A stretch of DNA of 64,000 nt from Knoxdaviesia capensis (taxonomy: Eukaryota > Ascomycota > Sordariomycetes > Microascales > Gondwanamycetaceae): positions 620,001 through 684,000 of the forward strand of contig LNGK01000011.1 in NCBI GenBank assembly GCA_001510575.1, given 5' to 3'. The position numbers were made by a program, and so were the translations under genes. Shown here piece by piece: positions 10,801 through 22,200 of the stretch. Within the stretch, counting starts at the first letter, position 1, and each line of letters opens with the position of its first letter. Under the pieces are notes generated by a model that was not told the DNA's origin, made no database searches, and saw only the letters and a list, made by a program, of their open reading frames with translations.

Positions 10801-12983
10801 CGCGCGTAAATAACACTAATTTACCTAGTAAATTTACTCTACGAGGAGAATTTAGCTTATTAGTTAGTTACTAAGGTATATATTTATATAAGGTATAGGT
10901 GCTTAAGTTCCGAAAAATCTAGATTTCGTCTAATATAAGAATCCTTAAAGACTTAGAAGAAAAACTACTTAATATACTAAAGTCGTGGCTGAAGGGAACT
11001 TTCGCTAAAAAGAAGATTACGTATATAGTCACTTAGAATAGAGACTAGGTGGATTTCGATAACCTAGCTATCACGTATGAGTATAATAATCTAGCTCGAC
11101 GACTTACTAAAAGGAGTTCGGATACTAGTCCTAACGCTATTAATTTAACGACTAATATTAACGATTCCGATTAGCTTAATAATTCTATTAAGGCTAGCTT
11201 TTTTAATCCGATAACGATAATATTAGCTCTAAGGGGCGCGAATGCTAACGAATAGTTAGATACTAGCCTTACTAAGTTAATAAATATATTTAACCGTAGA
11301 GTCTTCGAATTCGTCGAGTTACTACTATCCGGATATAGGCTAATTACGGCTAAATAGGTACTAAAGTCTAAATACGATAAGTATAGATAGATTATTAAAC
11401 GGAAAGTACGTATTATAGCCCGTAGATTTTAATAGCGTAAGGGCTTCGATTATTAAGAAACCTTCGCCGTAATATCGCACGCTACGACGTAGAGAGTAAT
11501 ATTAGCTATTATAGCTAAAGAATATTTAGCCGTGCGATAGTTAGACGTTATAGTAGCTTTCTTATACGGACTCCTAGAAGAGGAGGTATATATACGATAA
11601 TACGAAGGAATAGTTTAACTAATATACGAAATTAGACGACGTAATCCGGATTTCGTTTATAACTTAGGCTAGATAGAAAAATCGTTTATTCGTCTAAAAC
11701 GAGTATTATACGGTCTAAAATAAGCTAACCGATAGTAGTAGCTAAGACTCTACGATATGCTTTTACGTATAGGTTTTACGAGATTATAAATAGATAAAGC
11801 GTTATTTTACCGATAAAAGGACGGTATAATTCTAGTTACTTATATAAATAATATTCTATACTTTAGATAGAAAGAGGATATACTAACTAATTTCGAACTA
11901 GAACTCTAAGACTATCTAAAAGTAGACCTAATAGGTAAGCTATAGTAGTTACTAGGAGTAGTAATTAGTATTAACTTTAACTCCTATTCTATATGCTAGA
12001 TATAATATATAGAGGCGATTATAGTAAACGCTAGATTTAATATCTCCGTAACGCGACCGGTATTTATTCCGATATCCGGAATTAACTTAGCTACTTTAAC
12101 CGGCGAAAAGCTTTCTACTACTAATATAGAAAAGTATCGCTTATTAATCGGTTAACTTATATATATAATAACGATAATAAGACCCGATTTAGTATTTTCT
12201 ATTTACTACTATATAGCATTTACTAATTATATAACTATTCCTTTATTAGTATTACTAAGACGGATTATTAGATATTTATTAGTAATAGTAAATTTATCTT
12301 TAAGATATTAGAGACCCCCTAAGCTAGATTTTTCCCCTATCTTAATAGTTAGTTTTTCTAATACTAGTTATAACTCTATACCGAATAGCCGCTCTATCAC
12401 GGGATAGGTTCTCTTAATCTAAGGCGGTCCGGTCACCTAGGTAAGTAGGAAGTAAGTAGTTATTACCTAATCGACTATCGAGGCTAAATATATAGTAGTA
12501 AATATAGCTACTAAGGAAGCTTTATAGCTACGTAATTTCCTATATGAAATTAACTACTCTTATAATATCCGCCTACGTATCGATAATACTAGTACTCTTA
12601 AGCTTATTAATAACCCGAGATTCTATAATAAGAGTAAGCATATTCACCCGAAATTTTATCTAATTCGGGAATCCGTTCGTTCTAAGTTTTTATCCGTTAA
12701 ATACGTTCTAAATACGGAATAAATAGCTAATATCTTAACTAAGCTACTTAGTTTCTAGCTTTATAACCGATTTCGAAGTGCTCTAATAAAATAAGATACG
12801 TTTTTTTTTCCTTTCTAAAGGTTTTTAGGTTTTTATATATTTTCTTTTCCTACGCTTCCTATACTAAAGTTTTTTTTTAATAAGATTTTCTTCTTATACT
12901 AAAGTTTTTTTTTCCTAATAATAGTATTCCTATATTATTTATTCCGAGGGGCGTATATTAAACGCATTTACGTCCGAGGGGCG
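7804..12983 (+). pseudogene. Decayed gag-pol region of the copia element
   Basis: There is no open frame, but plus-strand fragments still show family motifs. At 9022-9063 a CX2CX4HX4C zinc knuckle keeps its exact spacing, yet every ligand codon now reads Tyr. A DNG-containing integrase segment lies near 10430-10450 and a second integrase segment (NGSAKRA-like) near 10530-10555. A reverse-transcriptase segment reading LDV..AFLYG..EEEVYI lies near 11545-11595. The active-site position at 11841-11852 now reads Tyr-Ile-Asn-Asn instead of Tyr-Val-Asp-Asp. An EAKY segment of RNase H lies near 12480-12495. CCGAGGGGCGT occurs twice (12944 and 12974), the second abutting the 3' LTR as a probable polypurine tract. 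The primer-binding site cannot be recognised. Confidence 0.85.
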
Positions 12984-13176
12984 TGTGAGGAAGGACGGAA
13001 ATGCGTGGATCACGTGACCTAGGCTGAAGCCTAGTTCTGGCTAGCCTATAAATGCTAGACTTCTGTCCATTTCTAGTCTAGCTCATTTCTTCCTCCTACA
13101 TCTAACTTTTTATGCATGCTCAATTATCAAGTTCATTTCCATCAACTGATCCACTTTTCTCATCAGTTCAATAACA
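12984..13176 (+). repeat. 3' LTR of the copia element
   Basis: This is the partner of 7611-7803, with the same length and full alignment. It ends in CA and is followed by the second CTATC target duplication. It is much less damaged than the 5' copy's right half. The changes on this copy are TpG to TpA at 13021, 13033 and 13057. CpA dinucleotides mutated in the 5' LTR (for example around 13117-13175) are intact here. Confidence 0.93.
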
Positions 13177-13181
13177 CTATC

Positions 13182-14333
13182 ACCAACTTGAGGGTCGTTG
13201 GATTTGCAGTCCGGGCGGTCTCGGGAGATGATTCGTGAAGGCTGTCCTGATGGTTGATGAGTATCTCGGTGTGCTAGAAACCCTTTCTACGCCCGTTTTT
13301 TCAGGCTATGCCGATTTGTAACGCCACAGCAGAGAGAACCGCGTAGAGAACCACGCCGACGGGAGAAGAAACCTGCGATGAATGATCTGGTTGCAGCCCG
13401 CCACCGCCACCCATAACCACACCGATTCACCCCCGACCAAGAGATGTGTGCATTGAACACAGGCTGAACATTGAACATCCCGAACTTCGATCTTCCTCTT
13501 TCTTCCTCCATGCTCCTTTCCGCGTCATTTCCGCCCCGTGCGTCCAAGAGTCGCCCACCAAGGGCTGGCTTGAAATCTGCCCACCCACACCCTTCGCGCT
13601 TCTTGCCGGCCGTTAAGTCCGACATGGACCCCCAAGCACGCTCCCGCGGACCCCGAAGCTTGCCCCCCCCCGTCCTCTGGCGCTCGGGATCGCGGACCTC
13701 CCGTCGCCACTGCACACATCCCACCGCGCGTGGCCCGGCTTCGTGTTCGTCCCCTTTCCTTGCCGTCGTCTTCTGGCTCTGCTCATCCACAGCGTAGAAC
13801 CCTCGCCAGACCGCTCGGTGCACCTCCCGGACTACATCACGTTCCCATCCCGACTCGAGATCTCCACATGTTGAGAGCCGGCCGGGCGACTCTAGGTATA
13901 TTGTGCGCTGCATTCTTAAGAACCCGCTCCAGTGCCCACGTAGAACAAAATACACCAAAGAAGAAGAGATAGAAGGACACAGAAGAACCACAAAAGAAAT
14001 ATTTCAAGTGCCGACAAGAGAGGGAGAAAGGAGATATTACACCGGATGAGAGAGAACCCTAGTAAACATGGAAATATCAGGAGCATTCCCCCAGTTCCTG
14101 TAAGAGGAGAAAAAAGAGAGAGAGGAACACCTCCCAAAGCAAAAAGAACAAGCCTGTAGAGGAAGTTGTCGTAGCAAAAAATGAAAAAGAATACCCATCC
14201 ACCCCTATGCCGACGACAAAAGAACCCGAACCGCAATCTTTCTTTTTTTCCGGTACTTTTTTTTCTTTCCCTTCTTGTTCATTTGTTCCGCACCGCCGAC
14301 AAACATACACAAGAAGCGGGATCAGAAGCCCCG
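13182..14333. other. Intergenic region between the retroelement and the 3' end of YME1
   Basis: No gene can be supported. GC content returns to the background level and the RIP signature stops at the LTR edge. A 234-codon minus-strand frame (13287-13991) has no recognisable domain and mixed composition, and I treat it as chance. The purine-rich stretch at about 13970-14180 probably includes the YME1 3' UTR. Confidence 0.5.
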
Positions 14334-16790
14334 CTACGCCGTGGCCGACGGTTCCGATCCGTGCCGTCCACCGGCAGCACCAGCCGCAGCGCGCGCCGCG
14401 CCCGACGCCGGCGGGGGCGGGGGGGTACTCCCACCACCCTCAGCGTCAAGGTCCGACGGACCACGCTCGCCCTCGCCCGTTCCCGACGACGACGACACCG
14501 GCAGCGGCACCACCATCGGGCCCAGCGGCATCGCCTCGCGGCCCGGCAGCGGCTCGCCGCGGATCACCTTCTCCACCTCGCCCCGGTCGAGCGTCTCGTA
14601 CTCCACCAGCGCTTGCGCCAGCAGGTCCAGCTCCTTCCGCTTCTCCGTCAGCAGCTGCCGCACGTGGTCCGACGACTCGCTCAGCACCCGCTGCACCTCC
14701 GCCTCGACCATTGCCCGCGTCTCCGAGCTCAGATTCTGGTACCGCCGGCCGTAGTTCATGTTGCCCAGCCGCTGCGACATGCCGAAGTGGGACACTATCC
14801 GGAAGGCAATGTCCGTGGCCTTTTCGAGGTCCTGTCGGGGGTGGGAAGAATGATGGTTAGCACAAGCTTCTGGGGAATGAAAGTAGAAGAAAAGAAAAAA
14901 TCAAGACGACAAAAGAAAAAAAAACCCAAACGGGAAATCCCGTGGGCAACTCACATTCGACACTCCCGACGTCACATGGTCAACGCCGTACCGCAGCTCC
15001 TCCGCCATCTTGCCGCCCAGCGACACCTGGATCATGCTCGTAAAGTCCGACAGCGTGTACGAGTACTTGTCCATCTGCGGCAGAAACGCCGTGTGGCCCA
15101 GGCTCGGGCCCCGCGGCAGGATCGTCACCTTGTACAGCTCGTTCGGCGGGTTCTTCGAAAACAGCAGCGTCAGCGCGTGGCCCGCCTCGTGGTACGCCGT
15201 CATCTCCTTCTCCTTCGCGCTGATCACCATGCTGCGCCGCTCCTGCCCCATGATCACCTTGTCCTTCGCCCACTCAAAGTCCTTCATCGTCACCGCCTCC
15301 GACTTGTTGCGGCTCGCGTGCACCGCCGCCTGGTTCACCAGGTTCTCCAGGTCGGCGCCCGACAAGCCCGACGTGCTCGACGCAATCGTCTGGAAGTTGA
15401 CGTCCTTCGCCGCCTTGATGCGCCGCGCGTGGTGCTTGAGCACCGCCAGCCGGCCGCGCACATCGGGAAGTCCCACTGTCACGTGCCGGTCGAAGCGGCC
15501 CGGCCGCGTCAGCGCCTTGTCCAGCAGCTCGGGGAAGTTGGTCGCAGCCAGGATGATCACCCCGCTGTTCTGCTCAAAGCCGTCAAGCTCGGTGAGCAGC
15601 TGGTTGAGCGTCTGCTTGACGTAGGCGGCATCGCGCGCGTTGCGGCGCCCGCCAATCGCGTCAAGCTCGTCGATGAACACAATCGACGGCGACTTGGCCT
15701 TGGCCGCGGCAAACAGCTCGCGCACACGCTTGGCGCCCACGCCGACGTAGATCTCGTCAAACGCACTGCCCGACATGTAGAAGAACGGCACGCCGGCCTC
15801 GCCGGCAACCGCACGCGCCAGCAGCGTCTTTCCAGTTCCCGGAGGGCCCACCAGCAGCACGCCCTTGGGCAGCTTGCCGCCGAGAGTGGAGAACTTATCC
15901 GGGTTACGCAGAAAGTCGACCAGCTCCTGCAGCTCCTCCTTGGCCTCGTCGCAGCCGTGCACATCGACGAACCGCGTCGTCTGGTTCATAGCCTTGACCT
16001 CGACGTCCGCCTGCGCCGGCTTGCGCTTCACGTTGTCTTCAAACAGACTGATGATGAGCGTGACTCCCACCAGGCTGAGGTACGTGACCAGGCCGTAGTA
16101 GAAGAAGAATCGGATCCACCGGAACACCGTCACGCCGCGCGACTCGTCCACCACCACGTACAGCGGGTGGTGCTTGGACGCCGTCGGCGACGACGCCACG
16201 CCAGTCCCGTTGCGTGAAGCAGATACAACGCCGCCGCCAACAGATCTGGCCGCCGCACCCTGGGCAACCGCCTGGAGAGTATCCTTGCTCAGCGCATCGG
16301 TGTGGGCCTGGGTGCCGTAGTCTTCGGCGGTGGTGGGGATTTGTTGTTTGAGCAGCTGCAGGGCGCGGCTGTATGCCTCGTCCGTAACTTCGTTGGTGGC
16401 ATACAGGCCCGATCGGTAGCGCTCGACCACAATCGCCGGCATGTTCGCCTTCAGAAGCGTCTGGTAGAAGGCATTCTGGGCGGTGGCGCTGTTCGGACTC
16501 CGGTTCGCCGCGGCCTCGCGCGACGCCAGCAGCGACCGCGAAATGCCGTTCGGCGTGGTGTACCGCCGCATCTGGTTCTCAAACTTGGCAGCCTGGGCCA
16601 GCGCCATGCTGCGGGCACTGACGCGCGACGCCGACACGCCCGAGTATAGCCGCGCCCGCAGGCCCGACATGGGGAGCGACGAAAGGAGGATCGAAGATGT
16701 GGCAGCGAGGGTCGTTCTCAGAAGGGCCTGGCGGAAGGCCGGCGACCCGGCGGCCGTCGTCTTGGCCAGGGCTGAAACAGCCTTGTCCAT
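14334..16790 (-). CDS. YME1: Mitochondrial i-AAA protease (FtsH family), Yme1 orthologue
   Basis: Exons 16790-14955 and 14831-14334 join in phase 0 to give 777 residues (yeast Yme1: 747). The enzyme is an ATP-dependent zinc metalloprotease of the mitochondrial inner membrane. Its catalytic face points to the intermembrane space, where it degrades misfolded or unassembled proteins. The N-terminus is Ser/Ala/Arg-rich with few acids, like a targeting presequence. A membrane segment lies at about 228-250. Walker A GPPGTGKT is at 315-322, the pore loop YVG at 348-350, Walker B with Asp374-Glu375, arginine fingers at 432 and 435, and zinc site HEAGH at 534-538. The intron (14832-14954, CTAAC branch site) falls just before DLEKAT, whose Asp613 is the expected third zinc ligand. 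The last ~65 residues are Pro/Gly/Ala/Ser-rich and look lineage-specific. The YVG pore loop and single membrane span favour i-AAA over m-AAA. Confidence 0.95.
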
Positions 16791-19345
16791 GATGAGGGGA
16801 GTCGAGACGCGAATGAGAGATGAGTTGTTTTGTTCTGCTTTGGTTAACGTCGAAGCAGTTCGGGAGAGTCGAGAGAGTGAAGGATTCGAGATGAAAACAC
16901 CGATGGCGGGATGAGATAGAACTAGTCGGTGTGACTGACGTCTTCACACTCGCAGCCTGTGCACGGATGGGTCAGCAATTGAGCAGACAGAAAAACCGGA
17001 AACCTCGCAGAGGTAAACGCCGAGGCCCGGAGACCGAACCAATGGACCTCACCAGATCGGAAGAGAAAAAACCCCAAGCTCTGAACAGCCAACAGAAACT
17101 GAAGCTGCAATTGACAAGTTCACAGAAGTGGGAAAACCAATGTGTTTGGAGAAGAAAGAAAAGATTTACAAAGAGGAGCAAAGAAGGGTCTTAGAAGGAA
17201 TAAATATAGAGGCAAGGAACGATCTAGTCAAGGTGACTTAATAGAGTCCGGAGTATAAAACCGTGGCCGGACCCGTCGTGAAAGAGGTTCTATACGGAGG
17301 ATGAAGATGATATTGATGAATATAAGAGAGCCGGGAGGAAGTATCACAAAGTTCCGGTATCGTTTGTACTTGAATGTATGAATCGGAGACACCCGGAGGT
17401 TATCATATGCAGGGCTAAGGAACCAGGAAGCACGAAAGGAAGAGAAGAAGCACGACAGAAAGCAGGGCCCAGATGCAGACGAATGAAAAACAAAAATAGG
17501 GAAAATGTACAAGATGAAAGAAACCAGACCCAGTCACGTAGAAAATGAGGAAGAAGAAGAATGGCTGGATGCTCAAGATTGATGATTGGTGATGGGTTGA
17601 GAGCGTGCCGGAAGGGAAACCGAGACGGGAGAGAGAAGAAAGTGATGATGGCGATCTGGGAAAAATGTCGCCACTACTGGATGCTCATCAGTCGTTGCAT
17701 GGCCAGCCTCACGTGCAGCCACGATGGGAAAGCCTGAGAACCAGGGAAGGAGAGAAGTTGATGGAAGCGCTGAGTCAGCTTGGAGGCACAGGTTTGTTGG
17801 GGACGGTACTGGCAGCTGGCTCCAGCTGGTGCCAGCTGTCTGTAGAAACGACCCAAGTGCCGGTATCGGAGCTGGTCGGGAGCCGGCATGACGGCGCCGG
17901 AAGGGGTTGGTGTAGGACCGCCGCAGGCATGAGACTGAGTCAATTGGAGTGGGAAGCGATAGTAGAACCCGTTTGTGGTGGTTTTATGGGCAATTCTGTG
18001 AAATAAGAGTGAATTGGAGGCAATTTGCACCTGGAGATAGAGAAGTAGCCGAATCTGAATCCGTGGGGATGGCAGTCGGAGATGACAACGAAGACACCAA
18101 CATCACGAACATTTCCCAAGTTACAACAAAAAGCCATGGCTAGCATACATACAATGTATTGAGGAGCCCATAAACCTTTGCAGATGCCGCACTCAACAAC
18201 GGAGCATCCATCGGTTGGCGATCTACTCCCCAAGTCCAGGTCCCCAAGACTAATCTGAGTAGCACCTACCATACCCCACATACCTCTCCCAGGTACAGCT
18301 TCACTCAAGGCACTTCAAGAACATAGAATAATAGAGACTGCATGATTGCATTGCCATCAACGAAACTGACCGCGCTACTCAAACCCAGAAAAGATATCGA
18401 AATAATCCAACAGAAATCCACCCAAAAGAGACCCACGCAAACATCCAAGACAAGAAACCAGAAAATCACAGAACAAGTCAACCAACAAGGAAAAACCGGG
18501 GACGAAATTAGAAAGAGAAGAAAAGAGAAGAAAAGAAGCCCAGAAGCCCAGAAGCCCAGAAGCATTGAAAAAAACCATGGTTGAAACTTATAAACAAGGC
18601 GGGAAGAAGCAAAAAAAACATCTCCCAACAACTATCGACACGAAGCGAACATCTGAATAAACAGAAAACCCAGCCGAGACAGTATCGGCAGAAACGAACA
18701 GAACAGGCAGTAAATAGAAGAAGAAAAAAAACATCTCCAGCACCAGAAAATAAAAACCAAGATTGCTTTTCTTCCATCCAGAGACCATTCATTCCTTGCA
18801 GAAGAGGTGAGTCGATGCAGAGGGAGGTGGATATAAACAGACCCAAGTATCCAAAGTATCCAAAGGACAGCACACGAACGAAATACATGAAGCTTGCGAC
18901 CAAGCTAGAGGATAGGGTGTTGGAAGAGAGAGGAGAAACGAATCGAAGAAGAGAAAACAATCAAATGCAGGGAAAAGCGCCCCAATAACAGTCAAACGCC
19001 AGTGTGGAAAAAGCAAGAGGGAGCCCAGGAACACACAGAAACCCAAAACTGACGGCCGTGAAAATCTCGTGAAGAGCTCGGAGGAGTATGGTGATGAGGA
19101 TAAAGGGAGAGAGAGAGAGAGAGAGAAGAGGCCATCAATAATGAGGGGCAACACCGAGCAGGATGAAGATGCGATAAACAGAAGAAGAAGAAGGGGTATA
19201 AGATATGGCCGTAACAAACAACTGAGAAGATTATACAGAGATACAGAGAGATATGCACACATGATGGAGAGAGAGAAAAGGAACCGTGACAGAGCCGTGA
19301 CAGAGAAAAGGAAAAGGGTAGCCAAAAGAGACAGGCCAGAGGCGA
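16791..19345. other. Intergenic region between YME1 and the zinc-finger gene
   Basis: The first few hundred bases should be the YME1 promoter (minus-strand gene). The rest, about 17.2-19.3 kb, is strongly purine-rich on the plus strand (A/G runs) and probably includes the long 3' UTR of the zinc-finger gene. A short tandem of AGAAGCCC units lies at about 18535-18564 and a (GA)n tract at about 19104-19126. A 133-codon plus-strand frame at 17605-18006 has no known motif and is not supported as a gene. Confidence 0.45.
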
Positions 19346-19564
19346 TTACATATTCGCAATGCGCTCGCTGGGCATCTGCAGTGCCGGGTCGGTGTTGAAC
19401 TCAATCTTGGGTCCCCACGGGTCATACACTCCCGAGCCATAGGTCGGCATCGGCGCACCAATGGTGGTGACCTCGACCGGAGGGTTGAAGGTCATGCCAG
19501 GGTAGCCCCAGTCAGCCTCGGACTGGGTCTGCGGGGGAGTCGACACCGGGGCAGGCTGGTAGTG

Positions 19565-19607
<43 letters not shown>

Positions 19608-20922
19608 GCCTGGGCCTGGGCCTGGGCCTGCTGCTGCGAGTGGTGGACAGGAGACTGGACGGCAGCGTGGTGGTGCTCAACCTGCTGCGGGGACTGCGGC
19701 TGTTGCACGTAGTGCATCTGGGGCGGTTGCTGAGGGCCACGGCCACCATCGACGGGAGACGCGGCATGCAGAGCGTAGGTAGCCTGTTGAGGCGGCTGGT
19801 GGGTGTAGAAACCCTCCTGCACAGTCGAAGGCGAGCGGCCCGAGGCAGCAGAGAAGCTGCTGGGGCTGCTCTGGATGGACGAGGCAATCACCGGGGTCGA
19901 GTACGACGGGATCTCCAGAGGCAGGCGGGCCACGGGGGGCTGACCCTGTTGCGACTGCTGGCGCGGGATCTGGTATGCAGAAGTAGCCGCCATGGTGGCG
20001 ACGCCCGGGTTGCCTTGATCAGTGACATAGTACGACTGGTGAGGCATGCTGGCGGTGCGGTGAAGCATCTGCACTCCGGGGTGCTGGGGAGCCTGCTGCT
20101 GCTCAGGCATGGGCTGACCATTGTAGTCCTGGGCAGCGCCGGAGATGCTGTGGCGGTGGCCATACTGGGCAGCGTGGGGAGACTGCTGTTGAGGGGCCTG
20201 GGCGTGGTGAGCCATCTGCTGGTGCTGCTGGTGAGGGTGATGCATGCCATAACCCATGTGGCTACCAAAGTCGGCGAATGAGGCAGCACGCTGCAGCGAG
20301 TGGCTGTGGCCCATGGCGGCGTGAACGGCGGAATGGCTGGGGATGATGGCACCGGGGATGGGCCACTGGATGGCCGAGTGCTTGGGGGTGGACGGAGACT
20401 CTCCGCTCTCGGAGTCGGAAGTACAGTCCTCGAGGATCTCGTTGGGGTGCATGCCGCGCTGGTGGGAGCGGCGCTGGTGCTTGACCATGGTGGTCTTGCG
20501 GCAGAAGCTCTTCAGGCAACCATCATGTGCGCATTTGTAAGGGCGCTTGCCAGTGTGGATGCGACGGTGGCGGGCCAGACTGGAGGAATCCGAGAAGCGC
20601 TTGCCACAGCCAATATGTTGGCACTGGTGCGGCTTCTCACCGGTGTGGGTGCGGATGTGCACGGTCAGGGCGCTGCGCTGGATGAAGCTCTTGCCACAGC
20701 CGGGAGTCAGGCAGGAGTAGGGGCGCTCGTTGGTGTGTATTCTGTAGTGGCGCTGCAGATCTGACTTGCGGTTGAAGCTCTGTGAGGTAGGGCAATGCTG
20801 GTGTCAGTGGATGGGTTCGCATCATACATAGCTAGAGAGCAACGAACCTTGTTGCAAGAGTGCCAGTCGCACTGGAAGGGCCGAGATGTGGGCTCGTTCT
20901 CAACAAGCTCCATGAGTTCCAT
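19346..20922 (-). CDS. C2H2 zinc-finger transcription factor, four fingers plus poly-Gln tail
   Basis: Exons 20922-20848 and 20779-19346 join in phase 0 to give 502 residues. The product should be a nuclear sequence-specific DNA-binding protein. Four tandem C2H2 fingers fill residues ~16-130. Finger 1 uses Cys18, Cys23, His36 and His40. The others start YSCLTPGC, HQCQHIGC and YKCAHDGC and are joined by Kruppel-type linkers (HTNERPY, HTGEKPH, HTGKRPY). The rest is disordered and rich in Gln, His, Pro and Ser. Near the C-terminus, Ala-Gln repeats run into 14 Gln coded by a CAG array (19567-19606). Such tails often act in activation. The 68-nt intron has a CTGAC branch site and splits finger 1 between its Cys pair and His pair. 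Its donor, GTTCGT, is weak. The start codon is the first ATG before the fingers. I recognise the fold but not a specific orthologue. Confidence 0.88.
19567..19606 (-). repeat. CAG/CTG trinucleotide array coding poly-Gln
   Basis: About thirteen uninterrupted CTG units on the plus strand read as CAG codons in the zinc-finger gene, giving 14 consecutive Gln. GGCCTG hexamers follow directly and code the Ala-Gln repeat. Such arrays are prone to length change, so the Gln count may differ between strains. Confidence 0.95.
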
Positions 20923-21805
20923 TTTGAAGTGAGGACCTCGGAAAGGTCAGAGGAGGCGGGGTGGAACGGCGAGGTGGGTGGGACGACGTGAGAGTGCGTC
21001 CTCGAGAAGGCTGTAGGACAGAGCCCGGTGATGAGGTCAAGTAGCGAAGGAAGTCGGGCGGCCTGCGCACAAGAAAGTAGTGAAACAGGAAGGGCACAGA
21101 GTGAAAGAAGGAGAAGCTGTAGGGCGGGACTGAAGAGTGAGAGGGAAAAGTGGTGAACAGCACGCGGGGGTGGTGGTGATATATATAAGAGTTCAGCAGA
21201 TCTCTCTAGTCTGAGGGGGGTGTGAACACACAAATCAGTAAACCAGGAACAAAGTGCGGGAGAGCCCCAGAAATCCGGGCCATATATTGCAGTGCGTGGA
21301 GAGTAGTTCACGGGAAAAGCAATATATTTCTAGCAAATTCTTATAGAGCACGAGAGAGAAAGTAGACTTACCGCTTTGCATAGGGGAGGAATTCCAGGTT
21401 CGATATAGATTGGATTTTGCTGAAAGTAGAAAGTTGACGTGCGGAAAGCTCTCGGGTTGGTGGTTTCTTTCTGATACAGACGGGACGGAAATATTAAGAG
21501 AGCAAGACGGGCGGAAACACGACAATCAAGCGGACGAAACGAAGATGGGCGTGGTGGAAGAAACAGACGTTGAGAGACTGTAGCTCTCAAGACGAAACGA
21601 AGGCGGAAGAAACGGAGTGGTTTGGAGACTGGCGAGATTAGGAACGGTTCTATCCACGGGAGAACCTGGAGCAAGAAGGAAGGGCAGAAGCTAGAGGTGG
21701 TGGTGGTGGTGGGAGTGAAAGTTGAAGCTGGGCCGGGAACGGTAAATTATGTGTAGGTAGGAGACGACGGCAACGATCAACAACGAGAGTGAGTGTATAT
21801 ATGAG

Positions 21806-21852
<47 letters not shown>

Positions 21853-22200
21853 TAGGAGTGGAAGAGGTAGAGTGAGTGAGCGAGGATGACAGACAAGTGA
21901 AGACAGGAAGATGAAGAAGAGTGTGAGTGAAGAGACAGTGAGAAGATATCAAGAGAAGATTGCGGGGGGGGAGACAAGAGATATATATAGAAATAGAAGA
22001 AACAACTGAAGATGAACAACAAGATAAGACGAGAAGCAAGAAAGCACGGTGGGATTAGAAGAGAGTGTGTGTGACGACGATATCGGTTGAGGAAGATGGA
22101 GGGACAGGAGTCGATAGACTTATATAGAATGTGGGAAGAGAGAGGAAGAGAAAAAAGCGAGCGAGAGAGAGAGAGACGATATCAAGGTTGAGGGCAGACA
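20923..22200 (-). promoter_or_regulatory. Long microsatellite-rich leader/promoter of the zinc-finger gene
   Basis: Upstream of the zinc-finger ATG, the minus strand is C/T-rich for more than 1.2 kb, as expected for a long 5' UTR of a fungal regulatory gene. It includes a TATATATA stretch near 21178-21188 and a compound (TA)n(GA)n microsatellite at 21806-21852. Frames crossing it give only Ser/Leu/Pro low-complexity peptides. Transcript start and any leader introns cannot be placed from sequence alone. Confidence 0.45.
21806..21852. repeat. Compound (TA)n-(GA)n microsatellite
   Basis: About ten TA units pass directly into about a dozen GA units. The tract lies about 0.9 kb upstream of the zinc-finger start codon, in its presumed leader or promoter. 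Confidence 0.95.

Larger units (their letters stand above)
7611..13176 (+). mobile_element. Ty1/copia-type LTR retrotransposon, inactivated by RIP
   Basis: The element is 5566 bp, bounded by two 193-bp LTRs that start TGTGAGG. The 3' copy ends in CA. CTATC is duplicated exactly on both sides (7606-7610 and 13177-13181), the 5-bp target duplication expected of this family. On the plus strand, decayed domains occur in the order zinc knuckle (9022-9063), integrase (about 10.2-10.8 kb), reverse transcriptase (about 11.4-11.95 kb) and RNase H (about 12.4-12.75 kb). Integrase before reverse transcriptase is the copia order, not gypsy. The interior is AT-rich, almost free of CpA and TpG, and closed by stop codons every few residues in all frames, which is the RIP signature. 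It cannot encode functional proteins. Intact LTR ends and target duplication show one insertion followed by mutation. Confidence 0.93.

Noticed and set aside
7611..13176. Gypsy-type element
   Set aside because: The integrase remnant lies before the reverse transcriptase remnant, which is the copia order.
13287..13991. 234-codon minus-strand frame after the retroelement
   Set aside because: No motif, uneven composition, and no support from flanking splice sites.
14181..16217. 678-codon open frame on the plus strand
   Set aside because: It is antisense to YME1, whose identity is certain. Composition is Arg/Leu/His-rich with no domain.
17605..18006. 133-codon plus-strand frame
   Set aside because: No known domain. 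It sits in purine-rich DNA that is more likely UTR or spacer.
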